From: Pseudomonadota bacterium
GTDB lineage: Bacteria; Pseudomonadota; Gammaproteobacteria; Steroidobacterales; Steroidobacteraceae
Reading direction: 5' to 3'
Assembly (NCBI GenBank): GCA_021847105.1
Contig: JAJZUT010000008.1
Span: 120,993-184,992 of the forward strand
DNA: 64,000 bases
Of the stretch, positions 58,799-64,000 are shown in pieces (the stretch's first letter is position 1; each line of letters begins with the position of its first letter). Below the pieces are notes generated by a model. It saw only the letters and a list, made by a program, of their open reading frames with translations, had not been told where the DNA came from and did not search any database. The position numbers and the translations under genes were made by a program.

Positions 58799-59740
58799 AT
58801 GAACATCGTCGGCTTGGACTCACTGGTATTCGGCGTCGATGACCTGGAAGGTTGCGGTCAATACTTGCGCGATTATGGCCTGCAGGATGCGGGCAACGGA
58901 CGATTCGAGGCTCTCGACGGCACCGCGATCGTGATAGCGGACGAGGATGACCCCACGCTGCCGCCACCGCCCACACCCGGTTGCCGGCTGCGCAAGACCG
59001 TGATGGGTGTGGCCGACACCGGCTCCCTGGAGGCAATCGCCGCGGAGCTGTCGCAGGACCGCAAGGTGGCCCAGCTTCCCGACGGGACGATCCAGTCGGC
59101 CGACGACGACGGCTTTGCGCTCGGATTTCAGCTGACCGTACGCAAGACCCTCGCGCGGCCCGGGGAGATCGTCAATGCTCCAGGGTCCCCATTCCAACGG
59201 GGGGTCAACCACCTCGGAGTCGATGCGCACGCCCCCCAGATCCGCCCCCGCACCTTATCGCACCTCGTGTGTTTCGTGCCGGACATCGCGAAGACCGAAG
59301 CGTTCTACGTGAATCGACTCGGGTTTCGCTGCGTGGACCGCTTCGTCGGAGTCGGGCCATTCCTTAGGCCCGCGGGCACGCTAGATCACCACACTCTGTT
59401 CCTCATCGGCGCGCCGCCGCACATGAAGGGCGTCGAGCATTTCACATTTCATTTCAGCGGACCCACCGAGGTCATGCAAAATGGCTCCCGCTTCGTCGAG
59501 AAGGGATATCAACCATTCTGGGGCCCCGGACGACATCAACTCGGCTCCAACTGGTTCTGGTACTTCAATAGTCCGTTCGGCTGCCACATGGAAATGGACG
59601 CCGACATGGACCAGCACGATGCGACATGGCGGGCACGTGAGATCCCGCTCAGTGCCGATGCGTCCCAGGCTTTTCTTCTCGGCTATCGCAAGAAGTGGAT
59701 GCCGGGTCCCGGATCCTCGGCGAACGGCGACTATGCCTGA
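58799..59740 (+). CDS. Extradiol (VOC) ring-cleavage dioxygenase
   Basis: A 313-residue protein of two vicinal-oxygen-chelate halves (about 1-130 and 150-285). The C-terminal half has the 2-His-1-carboxylate iron site: His155 in LSHLVCFV, His214 in GVEHFTFHF and Glu265 in CHMEMDAD. The N-terminal half lacks such residues, as in type I extradiol enzymes. It should open a catechol-like ring next to the hydroxyl pair. ATG at 58799 chosen with GAGGA upstream. Its stop overlaps the Rieske ferredoxin start by 8 nt, so the two are tightly coupled. The substrate is not evident. Confidence 0.85.
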   Translation: MNIVGLDSLVFGVDDLEGCGQYLRDYGLQDAGNGRFEALDGTAIVIADEDDPTLPPPPTPGCRLRKTVMGVADTGSLEAIAAELSQDRKVAQLPDGTIQSADDDGFALGFQLTVRKTLARPGEIVNAPGSPFQRGVNHLGVDAHAPQIRPRTLSHLVCFVPDIAKTEAFYVNRLGFRCVDRFVGVGPFLRPAGTLDHHTLFLIGAPPHMKGVEHFTFHFSGPTEVMQNGSRFVEKGYQPFWGPGRHQLGSNWFWYFNSPFGCHMEMDADMDQHDATWRAREIPLSADASQAFLLGYRKKWMPGPGSSANGDYA

Positions 59741-60110
59741 TGACTCAACTCGTGCGGCCGTCAGGCTCTGCAGTGCCGCCGAGATCCCCGAAAGCCAAGC
59801 CCGGGGATTCGCTCCCCAGGGGTGCGGGCGCGTGTTTGTCGTGCGACGCAACGGCACGGTGCGGGTATGGCGCGATCGCTGTCCGCACCTAGGATCTCCG
59901 CTGCCCTGGCGCAAGGACACTTACCTCAATAGAGCTGGCGACCGGATCGTGTGCGCCGCGCACGGAGCGCAATTCGAGCCGGAGAATGGGCTATGTATCC
60001 TGGGCGCCTGCCTCGGGCAGAGGCTGGAGGCAGTGCCTTTTGTCCTCACGAGCGACGGGGAAATCATTCTGACCGAGTATCCTCACGACCTGAGAAGGAC
60101 AAGCTCATGA
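59733..60110 (+). CDS. Rieske [2Fe-2S] ferredoxin
   Basis: A 125-residue Rieske protein: cluster ligands Cys50 and His52 (RCPHLGSPLPW) and Cys74 and His77 (VCAAHGAQFEPENG). There is no signal peptide. Such ferredoxins carry electrons to oxygenases. Here the gene lies between the extradiol dioxygenase and a flavin monooxygenase, with 8-nt and 4-nt overlaps, and no terminal Rieske oxygenase or reductase gene is present. It might reactivate the iron of the dioxygenase, as the plant-type ferredoxin XylT does in other pathways, or serve an oxygenase encoded elsewhere. Confidence 0.88.
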   Translation: MPDDSTRAAVRLCSAAEIPESQARGFAPQGCGRVFVVRRNGTVRVWRDRCPHLGSPLPWRKDTYLNRAGDRIVCAAHGAQFEPENGLCILGACLGQRLEAVPFVLTSDGEIILTEYPHDLRRTSS

Positions 60111-61237
60111 CGACAGCGGTTTCACGGGTGCTTGTGATCGGCGGGGGTTTTTCCGGCATGGCGGCCGCAATCGCGCTGCGCGGGATCGGCGCCGAGGTCG
60201 ATCTCGTCGAAATCGACCCCGACTGGCGTAATTACGGCGCCGGCATCAGTCTGGGCGGCGCAACCCTGCGCGCGTTCCGTCAGCTCGGGATCCTGGAGGC
60301 ATTCCTGCAGAACGGCAGCGCCCAGGACGGCTTGTCTGTGCGTTTGCCACACGGCGCGCAGATCGCGGAGCTGCCAACGCCCCGGATTGCCGGCCCGGAG
60401 GTGCCCGGCGGCGGCGGAATCATGAGGCCGGCACTTGCCAATATTCTCGCCGAGGCGACCCGCGCAGCCGGCGCCCGGGTGCATCTCGGATGCACCTTCA
60501 ACTCGATCGAGCAGCACGGCACGGAGGTCGAGGTCGTCTTCACCGATGGCGAACAACGGCTGTACGACCTCGTGATCGGTGCGGACGGACTGTATTCCAA
60601 GGTCCGCGAGGCCGTGTTCCCCGATGCACCCAAGCCTCGCTACAGCGGCCAAGGCGTGTGGCGAGCGGTGCTCACTCGGCTGCCTGAGCTGAACATTCCG
60701 ACCATGTGGGTCGGGTCGCACATCAAGCCCGGCGTTAACCCGGTATCGAAGACCCACATGTATCTGTTCATCACCGAGGCGCGGCCCGTGAACGAGCACA
60801 TGGAGCCGGCTCACTTCGTCGAACACATGCGCAGATTACTAGCGGATTTTCCGGCTCCTGAGCTGCAGGCCATCCGCGAACAGCTCGGCCCCGATTCCAT
60901 GGTGGTCTTCCGGCCGCTGGAGAACCTCCTCGTGCCCTTGCCCTGGTCACGCGGCCGCGTACTCTTGATCGGCGATGCCGTACACGCGACGACACCCCAT
61001 CTGGCATCGGGCGCATGCATCGGCATCGAGGACGCTCTCGTGTTGGCGGAAGAAATCGCGCGCGCAACTGATGTGCATGAGGCGCTCGGTGCATTCGAGC
61101 GGCGCCGCTGGAACCGCTGCCGGATGGTTGTCGAAAACTCCGCGCGTTTAGGCCAAATCGAGATCGAAGGTGGCGACAAGGAGGAGCATGCGCGCATCAT
61201 GCGCGAGTCACTCATCGCGCTCGCGCAACCGATCTGA
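60107..61237 (+). CDS. FAD-dependent aromatic monooxygenase
   Basis: A 376-residue class A flavoprotein monooxygenase. It has the dinucleotide fold GGGFSGMAAAIALRGIGAEV with acidic VDLVE at the N-terminus, the DG motif VIGADGLYSKVREAV near 160, and the second FAD motif LLIGDAVHATTPHLASGACIGIEDALVLAEE near 285-315. It resembles salicylate/3-hydroxybenzoate hydroxylases, which add a hydroxyl to a phenolic ring using NAD(P)H. ATGA overlap with the ferredoxin gene. It probably makes the diol opened by the dioxygenase of the same operon. Confidence 0.9.
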   Translation: MTTAVSRVLVIGGGFSGMAAAIALRGIGAEVDLVEIDPDWRNYGAGISLGGATLRAFRQLGILEAFLQNGSAQDGLSVRLPHGAQIAELPTPRIAGPEVPGGGGIMRPALANILAEATRAAGARVHLGCTFNSIEQHGTEVEVVFTDGEQRLYDLVIGADGLYSKVREAVFPDAPKPRYSGQGVWRAVLTRLPELNIPTMWVGSHIKPGVNPVSKTHMYLFITEARPVNEHMEPAHFVEHMRRLLADFPAPELQAIREQLGPDSMVVFRPLENLLVPLPWSRGRVLLIGDAVHATTPHLASGACIGIEDALVLAEEIARATDVHEALGAFERRRWNRCRMVVENSARLGQIEIEGGDKEEHARIMRESLIALAQPI

Positions 61238-61312
61238 GCAGCAGAATCGATTGATCCCGAGCGGGATGGAGCTCAATTGAGCTTCAATGCCGACAGTGCC
61301 CCGCCGACCGTA

Positions 61313-62335
61313 TCAATTTGACGGACGCGCATTATCTGCGCCCCGGAGAGTTGATGATGAAGCACGAGGACTGCCTCTGTTCACCCCGTGTATCCACCGC
61401 ACCCGACAGTACGGGCCCGTCGCGGTCGCCGGAATCCACAGACTTGTACAGCGTACAAGCACATGCGTTCCCAACAGAATCCGAGATGCTCGACGGTCGA
61501 GCGTGATGCGGCGAAACCGCAAATCGGATCCGACATCGCCCTGGCTCATTCGACGCGACCGATCGAGACGCAAAAAGGTCGAGGGCCACATGTAGCCCAT
61601 CCCGTAGTCACAACACCCGAGATCGAAGCCAATCAGAAGTGTTCCGGTGAGCGTGACGGCCGTCGGCAACCGCAGCACTGGCATGACGGGATCTGCGGAG
61701 GGCATCGTCATGACGCCTGTGCCGGAAAAGAGTGATCGGGAACGGCCGCGTGTGACCGGCTCACCCCACTGCGACCAATTACTTGAGCGCAGCAGGCGTC
61801 CACACGCCGCGTGGGGCCCAGAAATTGGGAATGAACCCGATGCCCTGCGCACAGCACGACACGCGGGTGAACCCCAGACCTGCTGCAGACACTGAACGTA
61901 AATCGCCAACTGCAGCGCCGTGCGCATAGCGCCCACTGGCGCAAGCCTCTGGCACGACAGCCACGCCCCGCGGCCGAGAATGTGATGTACTGCGGCAAAG
62001 CGCAGCTCGCTGTACAAGTCGCCGACGTAGGCACAGTCTGCCTGCTTCAGGCTCAAGCGACCACTCGCCCATTCCGCTTCATCCTGGGCCCGCTCGGACC
62101 CGTCGGCGGCCATCGGCGGCGACTCTGCCTGGATTCTCTGGCACCAGACCGCCCGAGCCGTGCGTACGGCTGGCTTGGCGATGAAGCGTCGGTATACCGC
62201 ATTGACGCGATCCTGCGCCCCGACTGCCCGGCCCGCCGCGCACGCGGAGAGAAGCAGAACCACAAGCCAGGCGACACGAGCCACCCAACGCCCGGGCCCT
62301 TCAAGCATCTGGTTCAGCATAGAGCGCATCACCAT
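61313..62335 (-). CDS. Hypothetical lipoprotein-like frame, probably frameshifted
   Basis: From an ATG at 62335 (others at 62329, 62320 and 62308) comes a signal-like stretch RWVARVAWLVVLLLSACAAG with lipobox LSAC. It continues KQADCAYVGDLYSELRFAAVHHILG and MRTALQLAIYVQCLQQVWG. After about residue 155 the composition becomes odd, while the next frame reads GIGFIPNFWAPRGVWTPAALK and stops at 61779. A frameshift near 61860 would give a lipoprotein of about 185 residues. If so, 61238-61778 is intergenic; it contains only a perfect palindrome AGCTCAATTGAGCT at 61270-61283. No family recognised. Confidence 0.35.
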   Translation of the reverse strand: MVMRSMLNQMLEGPGRWVARVAWLVVLLLSACAAGRAVGAQDRVNAVYRRFIAKPAVRTARAVWCQRIQAESPPMAADGSERAQDEAEWASGRLSLKQADCAYVGDLYSELRFAAVHHILGRGAWLSCQRLAPVGAMRTALQLAIYVQCLQQVWGSPACRAVRRASGSFPISGPHAACGRLLRSSNWSQWGEPVTRGRSRSLFSGTGVMTMPSADPVMPVLRLPTAVTLTGTLLIGFDLGCCDYGMGYMWPSTFLRLDRSRRMSQGDVGSDLRFRRITLDRRASRILLGTHVLVRCTSLWIPATATGPYCRVRWIHGVNRGSPRASSSTLRGADNARPSN

Positions 62336-62626
62336 CGGACTGCGATCAGGTTCAATTCGACTCGGTCCCTGCGCATGCAGCTGAGCCGATCGATCATGAA
62401 ACAGTGATGGTGAGCCCGAAGCATGACATCTCTGCGACAACCCGCCGAGCCACAGGCGAGTCACACCGCATCCGCTCGCCGCGCGCTCGCATCCATGTCG
62501 CATAGCCGACCTACCGCGATTTGCGCGCTGGATCGCTGCCGACAGACGCTCGGAAAACTCTCTTGAGACTATTCAGGGGCGGAAGCAAACTCAAATACCG
62601 CCCGCATCGGTACCGCTGATTTTGAT

Positions 62627-62674
62627 TGGTCGGAGCGCCGAGATTTGAACTCGGGACCCCTTGCACCCCATGCA
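62627..62674 (-). repeat. 3' fragment of tRNA-Pro(GGG): island attachment site
   Basis: On the minus strand the sequence covers the 3' half of a tRNA: anticodon loop ATGGGGT, the 3' anticodon-stem strand, a 5-nt variable loop, a paired T-arm with TTCAAAT loop, acceptor strand CGCTCCG, discriminator A and CCA. The D-arm and 5' half are missing. Such copies arise when an integrase recombines at the 3' end of a tRNA gene. The integrase gene begins 215 nt away on the side expected for the island. The intact tRNA-Pro should lie outside this window. Confidence 0.82.
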
Positions 62675-62796
62675 GCGGAACGTTGCCGCTCGCGACCGCA
62701 GCTTTCCCAATCATCACATGCGATAATTTCATGTAAAGCCAATTACTTAAATAATTCTCGAGCGGCAATATACGGCATTAGGAGGTCCCGAAAAAT

Positions 62797-62870
62797 TGCC
62801 CCCTGATTGCCCCCTCGGTATCCTATCTGCCCCCTGGCGTGCCCCCTGAGTACGAGCTTCGGGTGCCCCT
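62797..62870 (+). repeat. Spaced TGCCCCCT repeats before the integrase gene
   Basis: Four exact TGCCCCCT copies start at 62797, 62808, 62828 and 62840, with a weaker TGCCCCT at 62864. They form two pairs with 11-12 nt periodicity, about one helical turn. They lie between the att fragment and the integrase start, so they may be arm-type binding sites for the integrase or its directionality factor. Confidence 0.6.
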
Positions 62871-62888
62871 GATCCCGGCAATCAATAT

Positions 62889-63914
62889 ATGCGAATCACA
62901 ACCGCTTGGCTCGATACCCGAAAGCTCCCCAAGAATCGCCAAGCTGCCAGCTACGACGTCAGTGTCGACGGACGGCGAGGACTCATTGTCCGGGTAGAGC
63001 CCACCGGAACCATCAGCTTGCGAATGCGGTACACCGCCCCAGGCCGGGCCAAGCGTCGCTGGCTGGTCTTCGGCGAATACGGTCCTGGCGCATTGTCACT
63101 CGCTGAAGCGTATGACCTGCATCACGAGGCAATCCGCCAGCTCGCCCAGAAGCTCGATCCCATCGAAGAACGGATCAAACGACGCGCCGTCGCCGAAGCA
63201 GAGCGTCGGGAGTACGAGAGCGCAGACACCGTTGCGAGCATCGTGCAGCAATTCGTCCACCGTAAACTCCGCGGCGAGCGCTGGGACTCCGAAATGGGTA
63301 CGTGGGTTCGCGACCCGAATACCCGCATCAAAGCCCGAGAGCGTCCTGAGCTTGCGGAGAACGCCCTAAAGACGAACCTTGTCGAAGCAGAACTCGATGG
63401 CGTTCAGGTCGGCTCCCTCAAGGCTCGCGACATTACACGCCGACAAATCGTCAGGTTGCTAACTGCTATTGTGGACCGTGGCTCTCCGGTCATGGCGAAC
63501 CGATTCCACGCACTACTTGTTCAGCTATTCAAATGGGCAGTCAGCCAGGATCTTGTGCCCGCGTCCCCTGTGGTTGGCATCGATAGACCCGGCGGGCGAG
63601 AAACTCCACGGGACCGCACACTCACCAGGGACGAAATACACGCATTCTGGACGAAACTCGATAGTGCAAAGATGAGAGACCCCACGCGTCTCGCACTCAA
63701 ATTGCTCCTTGTGACCGGACAACGCAGCGGCGAACTTCTGGGAGCGCGATGGGATGATTTCAACGTAAAAAAGAAGCTTTGGACTATCCCCCCGGACCTC
63801 ATCAAGACAAGCCACAAGAAGGACCGGCCGGAGTCGCACATCGTCCCGCTCTCACCGCTTGCCATTGAGCTCCCCCCCTGTGTCACCGTAGTTGTCGCCT
63901 CGATCCCTCTGTAA
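62889..63914 (+). pseudogene. Tyrosine integrase, truncated by an IS
   Basis: The first 330 residues fit tyrosine recombinases of the prophage/genomic-island type: N-terminal arm-binding domain with KLPKNRQAASYDVSVDGRRGL, a SAM-like core-binding domain near 110-230, and the start of the catalytic domain with the first Arg in LLVTGQRSGELLGARWDDF. The next expected part, after HIVPLSPLAIEL, is replaced by unrelated sequence and a stop at 63912-63914. HxxR and the Tyr nucleophile are therefore missing, and the product should be inactive. The break coincides with the left end of an insertion sequence. It starts 215 nt from the tRNA-Pro fragment. Confidence 0.88.
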
Positions 63915-64000
63915 TCTTGGGGGCATTGAGGAGTGACAGTGGCTCGATACAGCAGCGAATTCAAAGAGCGGGCGGTGGCGCGACTGCTACCGCCTGAGAG
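63879..64000 (+). mobile_element. Insertion sequence, left end (IS3-like), inside the integrase gene
   Basis: The integrase reading breaks at about 63870-63880. From there a sequence starting TGTGTCACCGTAGTTGTCGC leads into a transposase gene with a good Shine-Dalgarno. IS3-type elements begin with TG. The other end and the target duplication lie beyond the window, so the exact boundary is approximate. Confidence 0.75.
63939..64000 (+). CDS. Transposase OrfA, N-terminal fragment
   Basis: A GTG at 63939 has GAGGAG 5 nt upstream and opens ARYSSEFKERAVARLLPPE, the usual start of IS3-family OrfA (helix-turn-helix transposase subunit). The gene runs off the window after 20 codons, so length and OrfB cannot be judged. 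Its promoter is probably within the IS end. Confidence 0.8.
   Translation, partial: MARYSSEFKERAVARLLPPE

Noticed and set aside
61270..61283. Perfect palindrome AGCTCAATTGAGCT as terminator of the monooxygenase operon
   Set aside because: It has no loop and no following T-run, so it cannot act as a normal intrinsic terminator; left unassigned.
62627..62710. Complete tRNA-Pro gene
   Set aside because: Only the anticodon loop to CCA part is present; the D-arm and 5' acceptor strand are missing upstream.
62511..62768. 85-residue minus-strand frame containing GVQGVPSSNLGAPT
   Set aside because: That string is the usual translation of tRNA 3' sequence; the DNA is the tRNA-Pro fragment, not a gene.

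Overview
The window is 64 kb of GC-rich proteobacterial chromosome. Outer-membrane β-barrels, two long TonB-dependent receptors, a σ54 activator, c-di-GMP enzymes, a cytosolic chemoreceptor and strong Shine-Dalgarno sites point to a free-living gammaproteobacterium, perhaps near Nevskiales, Steroidobacterales or Xanthomonadales. That placement is inference from gene content. No rRNA and no complete tRNA gene is present.

Layout. 0-6.5 kb: end of a DUF1993 gene, a DUF2891 gene, and an overlapping operon of 5-oxoprolinase plus the two-subunit DUF969/DUF979 transporter (pyroglutamate use). 6.7-12.8 kb: the most interesting locus. It has a VpsR-type σ54 activator, an outer-membrane β-barrel, and an opposing operon for a Gly-rich secreted protein, two secreted proteins with a shared DQ-x-L-x3-RGG motif, and a Sec-exported C39 peptidase. 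A textbook σ54 promoter precedes that operon. I read it as a Fap-like extracellular fibre or matrix system. 13-24 kb: SDR, RlpA-like lipoprotein, chemoreceptor, diguanylate cyclase, BlaI/M56 pair, winged-helix/membrane-protein pair, orphan ModE, a second SDR and an outer-membrane barrel. 24.4-28.1 kb: a sensory GGDEF-EAL protein overlapping an RsbQ-type hydrolase, probably a hydrolase/sensor pair for a small hydrophobic signal. 28.5-34.4 kb: secreted α/β hydrolase, TonB receptor, CurA-like reductase. 34.4-38.7 kb: arginine transaminase pathway (AruI, AruH) with an amino-acid permease. 39-50.3 kb: sterol-desaturase-like protein with a small membrane partner, a 1.8-kb stretch without genes, MarC, a MacAB-like ABC system with two permeases, and an ECF sigma operon.

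50.8-61.2 kb: TonB receptor and a divergent aromatic-catabolism cluster. One arm has an FAH-family hydrolase, cupin and C-C-type α/β hydrolase. A LysR regulator follows. The other arm is a tightly overlapping operon of extradiol (VOC) dioxygenase, Rieske ferredoxin and FAD monooxygenase. Together they can hydroxylate an aromatic, open the ring by meta cleavage and hydrolyse the product; the substrate is unknown.

62.6-64 kb: the edge of a genomic island. A 48-bp 3' fragment of tRNA-Pro(GGG) acts as att site, followed by spaced TGCCCCCT repeats and a tyrosine integrase gene that is cut by an IS whose transposase runs off the window. Chromosome lies to the left and the island to the right.
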